Source of the DNA: an uncultured Opitutia bacterium
GTDB taxonomy: Bacteria > Verrucomicrobiota > Verrucomicrobiia > Opitutales > Opitutaceae
Assembly (NCBI GenBank): GCA_903902745.1
Contig: CAIUWA010000048.1
Coordinates: 62,001 to 126,000 of the forward strand
Direction of reading: 5' to 3'
Length of the DNA stretch: 64,000 nt
Part shown: positions 56,537-64,000 of the stretch, in pieces
Numbering within the stretch: position 1 is the stretch's first letter
How the letters are laid out: each line of letters begins with the position of its first letter
Notes under the pieces: model-generated
Database searches by the model: none
What the model saw: only the letters and a program-made list of their open reading frames with translations
Told to the model about the DNA's origin: nothing
Position numbers and translations under genes: made by a program

Positions 56537-56661
56537 GGAGATGATTCGATTGAAATAACCCCGGAAGGCGGTGTGAGCTGACCCTGAGCGACTAAATTTA
56601 ATGCTTTTCAGGCATAGCGTAGGCAAGTGAAATCTAGGGTTAAACCCTCATGTAGTTAATT

Positions 56662-57246
56662 ATGATTTTAGGTATTACCGGTGGACTTGGATGCGGTAAA
56701 TCCACTGCAGCTAAAGTATTTATAAATCACGGATTTCAGCACATCGATTCGGACGCATTGATCCGTGATGAGGTGCTTAAGGATGCTGGGGTTATCGCGG
56801 CAATTCTGGAGCGCTTTGGCGATGAAGCGGTCGGCGCGGACGGAATGGTCAATCGCGTCCGCCTCGCCGCCATGGTTTTTGCCGATGATCAAGCTCTGCG
56901 CTGGCTCGAGCATCTGACGCATCCCTTGCTTTTTGCGCGCTGGCGCACGTTGCTGGCGGCGGCACCGACGGCGCGCTGGGTGGTGGAAGTGCCGCTGCTC
57001 TTCGAGAAACAGTTGGAGAATTGGTTTGATTTCATTGTCTGCGTCACGTGTGCTCCGACCCAGCAACTGACCCGGCTAGAGCAACGCGGTCTGACACGCA
57101 CGCTCGCTGCGCAAAGGATTTCCAAGCAACTGCCCTTGGCGCGCAAAATTGAGCTGTCGGATTTTGTCCTGCTGAACGACGGGTCCCCCGATTTTCTCCA
57201 CAAACAGATCGACCTGCTGGTCGATGCCCTGCCTGTCGCCCGCTGA
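56662..57246 (+). CDS. coaE: Dephospho-CoA kinase
   Basis: A 194-residue kinase making the last step of coenzyme A synthesis. P-loop GGLGCGKST at residues 7-15, then DSDALIRDEV with the Asp that binds the substrate, HPLLFARW and VVEVPLLFEKQLENWFD. Normal length. Directly upstream is an AT-rich stretch with GGGTTAAACCC; the gene ends in a GCCCGC-tgaa-GCGGGC hairpin that includes the stop codon (57,238-57,253), a weak terminator candidate before rho. Confidence 0.95.
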   Translation: MILGITGGLGCGKSTAAKVFINHGFQHIDSDALIRDEVLKDAGVIAAILERFGDEAVGADGMVNRVRLAAMVFADDQALRWLEHLTHPLLFARWRTLLAAAPTARWVVEVPLLFEKQLENWFDFIVCVTCAPTQQLTRLEQRGLTRTLAAQRISKQLPLARKIELSDFVLLNDGSPDFLHKQIDLLVDALPVAR

Positions 57247-57311
57247 AGCGGGCCATTTCCTTCCGCCGCATTTCCCCGCGGCCCAACCCTTTTCAAGCCT
57301 AATTTATTTGT

Positions 57312-59165
57312 ATGGAGCTTCCTCCCAAGACCGATAGCGACGATACCCCTGCCTCCACTGGCAACGAAACCGAGTCTGGCGACGCCAAAAAATCGCGCCG
57401 CCCGCGTCCCCGGACGCGCTCCAAAAAAAGCTCCGGCTCCGACGTGGAGTCAGCTGCGGAGGCCCCGGCTCCAGCGGCTGAGCCAGTCCGGGAGCCCCAG
57501 CCCCAAGTGGACGAGCGGGCGATGTTCGAGCCTTCCGGCGCTCCCAGCGGACCTTCGTCTGGCGGCAATGCTCCGGTGGAATCCACCGGACAGGCTCCGG
57601 CGGGAAATGATCAGGGCCACGGTGGCGGCCAGCCCCAGCAGGGCGAATGGCAGGGACAGGAGCGTGGATTCTGGAAAAGGAACCGTCGCGATAAGCGGGG
57701 CAAACGCGGTAAATTTGGCGGCGGTCCATGGCAGCCGGGTGGCGGTGGTGGTGGCAATGGCGGCGGATATTCGCCGCATCCCCAGCAACCGAGGCCCCCG
57801 GTGGATACCGGTCAGGTTTACGGAGATCTGCCCGATCCGGCGAAATTTGCGGACTTGGCGGCGCTCGACAAACTCGCCGACGAGGTATCGAGCGGCAAGG
57901 GCGAGGCGTTTTACCTCGATGAAATTTATGCGCTTAACCTGGCGGACCTGACGGCGTTTGCGCGCAAGCTCGGTGCCACCTTCGACGGCGCTCCCGCCCG
58001 CCGGTTGTTGCTATCGAAAATCTTTGCCTATGCGGCGGAGAACAAACGCGAGATCCGCGACCGCGGCTGGATCGACCTGACCGACCGGGGCGCATTCGGC
58101 TTCGTGGTGCATGAGCACGTCAACTACCGGCTCTATCCCGAGGACGCTTATCTGCCCGAGAGTTTCATCCGGGCTTATGGCTTGAAACGCGGCCATCAAG
58201 TCGAGGTGCTGGTGCGCGCGCCCGAGGGCGCGGAGCGCTGCCCGGTGGTCCTGAAGGTTTTCAAGGTCATGGGCCTCAAGCCGGACGCGATCGAGAAGAT
58301 CACGCCCTTCGAGGAGCTCGTGCCCTATTATCCGTTGAAGCGCATTTTGCTCGAGGCGACGGAGATTCACAAGGACGTGTCGATGCGGGCCGTGGACCTC
58401 CTCACGCCGGTCGGCTTTGGCCAGCGCGGGGTGATCGTGGCTCCGCCGCGCACCGGCAAGACCGTGCTCCTGCAGAACATCGCCAACTCCATCTCGAACA
58501 ACTATCCCGAGGCCAAGCTCATCATGCTGCTTATCGACGAGCGGCCCGAGGAGGTCACCGATTTCCGACGGCATACCAAGGGCGAGGTCGTCAGCTCGAC
58601 CTTCGACGAATCGCCGGAGAACCACATTCATTGCGCCGAGATGGTCGGGGAAAAGGCGCGCCGCCTGCTGGAAATGGGCGAGCATGTCGTGATCCTGCTC
58701 GACTCGATTACGCGCCTGGCCCGCGCTTACAACGCGCTCGCCTCCAATGCCGGCAAGATCATGTCCGGCGGCCTCGAGGCCACTGCCCTGCAGAAGCCCA
58801 AGCGCTTCTTCGGTGCGGCCCGCAACATCGAGGGCGCGGGCAGCCTCACGATCCTCGCGACCGCCCTGGTCGACACGGGCAGCCGCATGGACGAGATCAT
58901 CTTTGAGGAGTTCAAGGGCACCGGTAACATGGAACTCCACCTTGACCGCGGCCTTGTGGAGAAGCGCATCTTTCCCGCAATCAACATCGACCGCTCCGGC
59001 ACGCGCAAGGAGGAGCTCATTTATCATCCCGAGGAGATGCAGCGTGTCTACGGCCTGCGCCGCGCAATGCAGGGCATTCCGTCGGTCGAGGCGATGGAGA
59101 TGTTCCTGACCCGGCTCAAGAAGACCAAGTCCAACGCGGAGTTCCTCATGAGCCTCAACCGCTAG
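57312..59165 (+). CDS. rho: Transcription terminator Rho with long disordered N-terminal extension
   Basis: A 617-residue Rho hexamer subunit. The first 170 or so residues are disordered, Ser/Lys/Arg- then Gly/Pro/Gln-rich. Then the RNA-binding N-terminal domain, and the ATPase domain with P-loop [11 protein letters not shown] (about 377-387), Q-loop [12 protein letters not shown] and [13 protein letters not shown]. coli Rho is 419 residues, so about 200 are added, including a substantial insertion before the RNA-binding fold. Similar extensions in other bacteria change RNA binding or phase behaviour; here this is inferred. Confidence 0.96.
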   Translation: MELPPKTDSDDTPASTGNETESGDAKKSRRPRPRTRSKKSSGSDVESAAEAPAPAAEPVREPQPQVDERAMFEPSGAPSGPSSGGNAPVESTGQAPAGNDQGHGGGQPQQGEWQGQERGFWKRNRRDKRGKRGKFGGGPWQPGGGGGGNGGGYSPHPQQPRPPVDTGQVYGDLPDPAKFADLAALDKLADEVSSGKGEAFYLDEIYALNLADLTAFARKLGATFDGAPARRLLLSKIFAYAAENKREIRDRGWIDLTDRGAFGFVVHEHVNYRLYPEDAYLPESFIRAYGLKRGHQVEVLVRAPEGAERCPVVLKVFKVMGLKPDAIEKITPFEELVPYYPLKRILLEATEIHKDVSMRAVDLLTPVGFGQRGVIVAPPRTGKTVLLQNIANSISNNYPEAKLIMLLIDERPEEVTDFRRHTKGEVVSSTFDESPENHIHCAEMVGEKARRLLEMGEHVVILLDSITRLARAYNALASNAGKIMSGGLEATALQKPKRFFGAARNIEGAGSLTILATALVDTGSRMDEIIFEEFKGTGNMELHLDRGLVEKRIFPAINIDRSGTRKEELIYHPEEMQRVYGLRRAMQGIPSVEAMEMFLTRLKKTKSNAEFLMSLNR

Positions 59166-59206
59166 CTGGGCGGAGGTTCCGTCCCGCCCCGAGACCCTGC
59201 CCACCC

Positions 59207-60826
59207 GTGACCTCGGACGACGATGTGATCCAGATCGCGATCGACCGGGGATTGGCGTCGACGGGCAAGGTCACGGAATTTCTCGCCGCCGAATCCGGCC
59301 TGCCCCGGATCCGCCTGCACAACCTTCGGGTCGAACCCGAAACGCTCGGGTTGGTTCCGCGCGCCTTTGCGGTGCGACACGGCCTGCTGCCTTTGAGCCA
59401 TGACTCGCGGCGCCTGCAGGTGGCGGTGGGCGACCCGTTCAATACCGATGGCATTGATGGGGTGCACTATCTGACCGGGCTCGATGTCGTCACAACTCTA
59501 GCAGCGGCGGATGAATTGCGTTCGGCGATCGACCGCGTTTACGGACCGGATGCGTCCTCTGCGCTGGAGCCATCCGCCGATGTCAGTTTACTCACGGCCA
59601 ATTTTGACGGAGAAGAACCCGGCATCGCCGATGAACTTGCGGGTGGTGAAGAATCGGATGCGCCGATCATCGCGCTGGTGCAGACCATCATTGAAAAGGC
59701 GGTGGTGCGCGCGGCGTCCGATATACATTTTGAGCCGCTGGAGACCCGCTTCCGTGTCCGCTATCGGATCGACGGGATCCTGGTCGAGGACGGGAATCCG
59801 CCGAAGCGTCTGCAGGCGGCGATTATTTCCCGCCTGAAGATCATGGCGAACATCTCGATCGCGGAGAAGCGCGTTCCGCAGGATGGACGCATCCGGGTGA
59901 CCGTGGCGGGGCGATCACTTGATCTGAGAGTGTCCTCGCTCCCCACGGCCCATGGGGAAAGCATCGTGATGCGCGTGCTGGATCAGGCAGGTGTGAAGAC
60001 CGGCCTGTCCGAACTCGGGTTTTCCAACGAAGACCGGCGGCTCTTCGAGCAATTGATCAAGCTGCCAGACGGCCTCCTGCTAGTCACGGGCCCCACGGGC
60101 TCGGGCAAGACCACGACGCTTTACAGCTGCCTCCATCATCTTAACCAGACCGACCGTAAAATCATCACGGTGGAAGATCCGGTGGAATATCAGCTGGCCG
60201 GCATCAATCAGGTTCCGGTGCGCCCGGAAATTGGCATGACCTTTGCCGCGGCATTGCGCGCCATGCTCCGGCAGGCGCCCAATGTCGTGATGGTGGGCGA
60301 AATTCGCGACCGGGAGACGGCCGAGATCGCCATCAATGCCTCGCTCACGGGCCATATGGTGTTTTCGACGCTACACACCAATGACGCACCCGGAGCGGTC
60401 ATCCGCCTGATCGACATGGGGGTGAAACCCTTTTTGGTCTCCACGTCCTTGCGCGCGGTGCTGGCCCAGCGATTGGTGCGCCGGAACTGTCCGGCCTGTT
60501 CCCGTCGCTACCAGCCCCAGCCACAGGAACTCCAACTCCTGAAAATTGCGCCGGAGGCTGCGGCCCTGGCGACTTTTATGAAGGGCGGCGGCTGTGCGGA
60601 CTGCCATGGCACGGGTTATCACGGCCGGATCGGAATTTTCGAGCTGCTGGTGGTGGACGATGAGTTGCGACTGTTGATTCATGCCCAGGCCGGCGCGGCA
60701 CAGATCCGGGAGAAGGCCGTGGCCCTCGGCCTCCACACCCTGCGCGAGGATGGCATTCGGAAGATCACCGCCGGTTTGACCACCATCGAAGAAGTCGTCT
60801 CCATCACGGTTGACGACCGCGACTGA
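59207..60826 (+). CDS. PilB/GspE-type secretion ATPase (first copy)
   Basis: A 539-residue ATPase starting at GTG (MTSDDDVIQIAID). The N-terminal MshEN/GspE_N-like domain spans about 1-140; the core has RYRIDGILVEDGNPP, Walker [16 protein letters not shown], Asp box TVEDPVEYQ, Walker B VVMVGEIRDRETAEIA, and a four-Cys zinc site (NCPACS and CADCHG). It powers pilus or type II secretion assembly. A second copy lies beyond pilT; this one is shorter at the N-terminus. 31 bp before pilT. Confidence 0.92.
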   Translation: MTSDDDVIQIAIDRGLASTGKVTEFLAAESGLPRIRLHNLRVEPETLGLVPRAFAVRHGLLPLSHDSRRLQVAVGDPFNTDGIDGVHYLTGLDVVTTLAAADELRSAIDRVYGPDASSALEPSADVSLLTANFDGEEPGIADELAGGEESDAPIIALVQTIIEKAVVRAASDIHFEPLETRFRVRYRIDGILVEDGNPPKRLQAAIISRLKIMANISIAEKRVPQDGRIRVTVAGRSLDLRVSSLPTAHGESIVMRVLDQAGVKTGLSELGFSNEDRRLFEQLIKLPDGLLLVTGPTGSGKTTTLYSCLHHLNQTDRKIITVEDPVEYQLAGINQVPVRPEIGMTFAAALRAMLRQAPNVVMVGEIRDRETAEIAINASLTGHMVFSTLHTNDAPGAVIRLIDMGVKPFLVSTSLRAVLAQRLVRRNCPACSRRYQPQPQELQLLKIAPEAAALATFMKGGGCADCHGTGYHGRIGIFELLVVDDELRLLIHAQAGAAQIREKAVALGLHTLREDGIRKITAGLTTIEEVVSITVDDRD

Positions 60827-60856
60827 TGCCGGCACCACTTTAACCAAGGAACGCCC

Positions 60857-61939
60857 ATGAGCTATGAAATGAACGACTTGCTGGACCTGATGGTGGATCA
60901 GAACGCCTCTGATCTTCACATCCAAGTGGGGCAGCCCCCTTCACTGCGGCTCAGCGGCAGCATGACGCCGATCGACGGCCCGCCCCTGACACCGGCCGAC
61001 ACGGAGAAACTCATGCTGTCGATCACGCCCGATGCGCACATCAGCAACGTGAAGCTGAACGGTGGCGCCGACTTCGGTTTTGCCTTCGGTGAAAAGGCGC
61101 GCTTCCGCGTCTCGGTGCTCAAGGCCAAGGGCAACTACGGCCTCGTGCTGCGGCAGATCCCCTACAAAATGTTCGGTCTGCGCGACATCGGCATGCCCGA
61201 CAAGATTCGCGAGCTCCTGTACCGGCCCCGCGGCCTGATTCTCGTCACCGGCCCGACCGGTTCCGGCAAGTCCACGACCCTGGCTTCGATGGTGAACTAC
61301 ATTAACGAGAACCGCGACGGCCACATCATCACCATCGAGGATCCGATCGAGTATTATCACCCGCACAAGCACTGCATCGTCACCCAGCGCGAGGTGCATT
61401 CGGACGTGCCGAGTTTCTCCGAGGCAATCCGGCGCGCGCTGCGGCAGGATCCCGACATCATTCTGGTGGGTGAAATGCGCGACCTGGAGACGATTGAGGC
61501 CGCCATCAGCGCGGCCGAGACCGGTCACTTGGTCTTCGGCACCCTGCACACGAACAGCGCGGCCAAGACCATCGACCGTATTGTCGACGCGTTTCCTGCG
61601 AACATGAAGGACATGATCCGCACCCAGCTGGCCTCATCGGTCGTGGCGGTCATTTCCCAGGTGCTTTGCAAAAAGATCGGTGGCGGCCGCATCGCGGGCT
61701 ATGAGATCATGGTCAACACGACCTCGATCGCCTCCCTCATCCGCGAGAACAAGACCTTCCGTATTTCCTCTGACATCCAGACGGGTGCAGCACTGGGCAT
61801 GATCACCATGGACACCCATCTGATGAGCCTCGTGAACCGCGAACTGGTCTCGCCCGACGAGGCGCTGGAGAAGGCCCAGGATCCCGTCGGTATGCGGGAG
61901 AAGCTCACCGGCATGGGCTTTGAGCTGCGGCAGCTCTAG
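60857..61939 (+). CDS. pilT: PilT, twitching-motility retraction ATPase
   Basis: A 360-residue PilT. It retracts type IV pili. [24 protein letters not shown] opens the N-terminal domain; Walker [21 protein letters not shown], Asp box [10 protein letters not shown], Walker [17 protein letters not shown], and the [11 protein letters not shown] and [18 protein letters not shown] boxes are all PilT-typical; it lacks the Cys zinc site of PilB. ATG at 60,857 has CAAGGA upstream. Confidence 0.95.
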   Translation: MSYEMNDLLDLMVDQNASDLHIQVGQPPSLRLSGSMTPIDGPPLTPADTEKLMLSITPDAHISNVKLNGGADFGFAFGEKARFRVSVLKAKGNYGLVLRQIPYKMFGLRDIGMPDKIRELLYRPRGLILVTGPTGSGKSTTLASMVNYINENRDGHIITIEDPIEYYHPHKHCIVTQREVHSDVPSFSEAIRRALRQDPDIILVGEMRDLETIEAAISAAETGHLVFGTLHTNSAAKTIDRIVDAFPANMKDMIRTQLASSVVAVISQVLCKKIGGGRIAGYEIMVNTTSIASLIRENKTFRISSDIQTGAALGMITMDTHLMSLVNRELVSPDEALEKAQDPVGMREKLTGMGFELRQL

Positions 61940-61944
61940 AGACC

Positions 61945-62010
61945 GTAGCAGCCAAGGTAGCGTGGCTGATTAAACACCGCCCGAAACAGCCTCGTTACCT
62001 CGGCTGCTAC
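61945..62010. repeat. Inverted repeat between pilT and the second pilB-like gene
   Basis: GTAGCAGCCAAGGTA (61,945-61,959) is complementary, with one mismatch, to TACCTCGGCTGCTAC (61,996-62,010), and ATTTTTATT follows. It could act as a weak terminator or be a REP-like element. It fills most of the 94-bp gap. Confidence 0.55.
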
Positions 62011-62033
62011 ATTTTTATTCAACAGGAACCGCG

Positions 62034-63731
62034 ATGTTCGCGAACCACGACCAGGAGATCTACGACTATCTGGACGCGCACCGTCTGGTACGGCGGGCGG
62101 ATCTGGATGCCGTGAGGAAAAAGGCGCAGGGTGCGGGGCGCCCGCTGGCCGATGTCCTGGTGGCGGAGGGCATCATCCAGGAGGAAGTCCTTCGCGAGAG
62201 GCTTTCCGAGTATAGTGGCTGCAAAATCAGCTCGGAGCTGCCGGCGTCACCCTCCCAGCAGAGCATCGCCGAACTGCCACCCAACCTTGCCCGCGCTTAT
62301 GGAGTCGTTCCCGTGGGCGCCGATGCCGATGGAATCGAGCTGCTGACCGGCGATCCGTTCAATCTTCAGACCGTCGACGATCTGACATTTGTCCTCGGGA
62401 GGGATGTGCGTCTATCCTTTGCGCCTCCGGATCAGGTGGCGGGCCTGCTCCAGCGTTTTTACGGCGAAGCCAGTGGCGGAAGGACGGAAGAATTACCGGT
62501 GGCGATGACCGATCCGGAAACGGCGAGGGCCGATGGCGAACTTTCATCCGATGATCTCGCGGCCATGGCGAGTCAGGCTCCCGTCATCCGGCTGGTCAAT
62601 GACGTGCTCGGCCAGGCGGTGCGCGACAAGGCGAGCGACATTCACTTCGAGCCATTCGAGCATGAATTCAAGATCCGCTACCGGATCGATGGCACCCTCC
62701 ATGATCTGACTCCGCCACCGCGCCACCTCGCGCTGCCGGTAATCTCGCGTCTCAAGGTGATCGCGAATCTGAACATCGCCGAGCGGCGCCTGCCGCAGGA
62801 TGGTCGTATCCGGATCACCCTGGCAGGCCGGGCCGTCGACCTGCGCGTGTCGACCTTGCCGACCCAGTTTGGCGAGAGCGTGGTGTTGCGCGTGCTGGAT
62901 TCGTCGGCAGTGCAACTGGACATCGCGCAACTCGGCCTGCCATTGCGAGTAGAGCAGGAGCTGCGCGAAGTCATCCGCCGGCCCAACGGCATCTTCCTCG
63001 TCACCGGCCCGACCGGCTCGGGCAAGACCACCACGCTTTACAGTGCGCTCCGCGGCATCAATCGGCCGGACCTCAAGCTGCTGACCGTCGAGGATCCGGT
63101 GGAATACGAGATCGAGGGCATCATGCAGGTGCCGATCAACCCGCCGGCCGGACTCACGTTTGCCTCAGCCCTGCGCTCTTTCCTCCGGCAGGATCCGGAT
63201 GTCGTAATGGTCGGGGAAATCCGCGACCTTGAAACCGCGCAGATCGCGCTGCAGGCCTCGCTCACGGGGCACTTAGTGCTTTCCACGCTTCACACCAGCG
63301 ATGCCGCCGGAGCCATCACTCGTCTGATCGATCTCGGCGTGGAACCGTTTCTCATTTCCTCGTCCCTGCAAGGCGTGCTCGCACAGCGCCTGGTGCGGCG
63401 CATCTGTCCGCATTGCCGCACCGCCTCCGAGCCTTCACCGGAATTACTCGCCGAGTGCCGGCTCACTCCGGATAGCGTGGCAGACCGGACTTTTTTCCAC
63501 GGCGAAGGCTGCAAGCAGTGCAATTACACGGGTTATCGCGGCCGCATGGGCATTTTCGAGTGGCTGCGCATGACGGACGATATTCGCCGCTTTATCGGTG
63601 AAAAGGCCCCGCGGCACCGGATCCAGCTTAAGGCGGTCGAACAGCAGGGCATGCGCACTCTGCGCGCCGAGGGGCTGCGAGCGGTTTTCGAGGGATTTAC
63701 GACCATCGAGGAAATCATCAAGTACACTTAG
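62034..63731 (+). CDS. PilB/GspE-type secretion ATPase (second copy)
   Basis: A 565-residue ATPase, closest to PilB by length and N-terminal MshEN domain (LVRRADLDAVRKKAQGAGRPLADVLVAEGII). Core: RYRIDGTLHDL, Walker [46 protein letters not shown], zinc Cys in ICPHCR and GCKQCNYTGYRGRMGIFEW. PilB builds the pilus that PilT retracts. About 110 bp separate it from the PilC-type gene. Confidence 0.94.
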   Translation: MFANHDQEIYDYLDAHRLVRRADLDAVRKKAQGAGRPLADVLVAEGIIQEEVLRERLSEYSGCKISSELPASPSQQSIAELPPNLARAYGVVPVGADADGIELLTGDPFNLQTVDDLTFVLGRDVRLSFAPPDQVAGLLQRFYGEASGGRTEELPVAMTDPETARADGELSSDDLAAMASQAPVIRLVNDVLGQAVRDKASDIHFEPFEHEFKIRYRIDGTLHDLTPPPRHLALPVISRLKVIANLNIAERRLPQDGRIRITLAGRAVDLRVSTLPTQFGESVVLRVLDSSAVQLDIAQLGLPLRVEQELREVIRRPNGIFLVTGPTGSGKTTTLYSALRGINRPDLKLLTVEDPVEYEIEGIMQVPINPPAGLTFASALRSFLRQDPDVVMVGEIRDLETAQIALQASLTGHLVLSTLHTSDAAGAITRLIDLGVEPFLISSSLQGVLAQRLVRRICPHCRTASEPSPELLAECRLTPDSVADRTFFHGEGCKQCNYTGYRGRMGIFEWLRMTDDIRRFIGEKAPRHRIQLKAVEQQGMRTLRAEGLRAVFEGFTTIEEIIKYT

Positions 63732-63839
63732 CGCTCTTGCGGCGGGCTCTGACTGTCACGTCTGGATGGGGGGGCAGTGAAGTGCGCCAGGTGCGAAAGT
63801 TGAAAGAATCAGTAGAATGCCGGCGTTTCAGAAGGTGGA

Positions 63840-64000
63840 ATGGCTGCAGCCCAAAAGACCAGGCGAACAATTGTTTTTGGCCGGAGAGTGGTTGGCAGCC
63901 AGGAACGGGCGATTTTTACACGACAACTGGCCACGCTGATCAAAGCGGGCATGCCGATCGTCCGCGCCTTGGACGCACTTTCCCGCCAGGAGAAAAACGC
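63840..64000 (+). CDS. PilC/GspF-type inner-membrane protein (3' end missing)
   Basis: The window ends 53 codons into this gene. The visible part, AIFTRQLATLIKAGMPIVRALDALSRQEKN, is the opening of the first T2SSF domain. ATG 63,840 has GAAGGTGGA just upstream; an ATG at 63,816 is in another frame and stops early. The short, basic N-terminus before the domain looks normal or slightly reduced. It forms the platform for the two ATPases upstream. Confidence 0.85.
   Translation, partial: MAAAQKTRRTIVFGRRVVGSQERAIFTRQLATLIKAGMPIVRALDALSRQEKN

Overview
The window comes from a high-GC Gram-negative chromosome, most likely of the Verrucomicrobiota, family Opitutaceae or close to it. The case rests on content: a packed MoxR/DUF58/von Willebrand/DUF4159 operon, a DUF5069 protein, a large TonB receptor with an IKMDAFEV TonB box, an ArgA fusing a kinase-like and an acetyltransferase domain, and dispersed inverted repeats. 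Shine-Dalgarno sequences are often weak and many neighbours overlap by 4 bp (ATGA). No phage, transposase, CRISPR array or plasmid gene was seen; this is chromosomal backbone with a purine-use accessory block.

Bases 1-14,049 hold one run of eight co-directional genes: an exported TPR/HExxH protein, DUF4159, a MoxR ATPase, DUF58, two von Willebrand-type membrane proteins, a giant Gln/Gly-rich coiled-coil protein and a caspase-fold protein whose catalytic cysteine position is serine. A beta-barrel protein follows behind an inverted repeat.

Bases 15,183-28,381 form a purine and amide block: TonB receptor, terminator, xanthine/urate-type NCS2 permease, 8-oxoguanine deaminase, then a facing four-gene operon of three exported nucleoside phosphorylase-fold proteins and an AzgA-type permease. 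A metal hydrolase, amidase, RidA and SGNH esterase follow. The logic would be uptake across the outer membrane, release of bases in the periplasm, import and deamination.

Bases 28,428-47,302 are mostly housekeeping: argA, proS-clpS-small gene, a probable 6S RNA with its own promoter, a family B DNA polymerase, a cytochrome c, a two-subunit molybdenum hydroxylase, RNase R, glycogen synthase, photolyase, nucleoside diphosphate kinase, a 36-residue membrane peptide gene with its own promoter and terminator, and tRNA-Glu(CTC).

Bases 47,550-54,082 are a complete oligopeptide-type ABC importer with unusual enlargements. Bases 54,103-64,000 hold a ComM/YifB ATPase, an HD protein, coaE, rho, and the start of a type IV pilus cluster (two PilB/GspE-type ATPases flanking PilT, then PilC cut by the window end).
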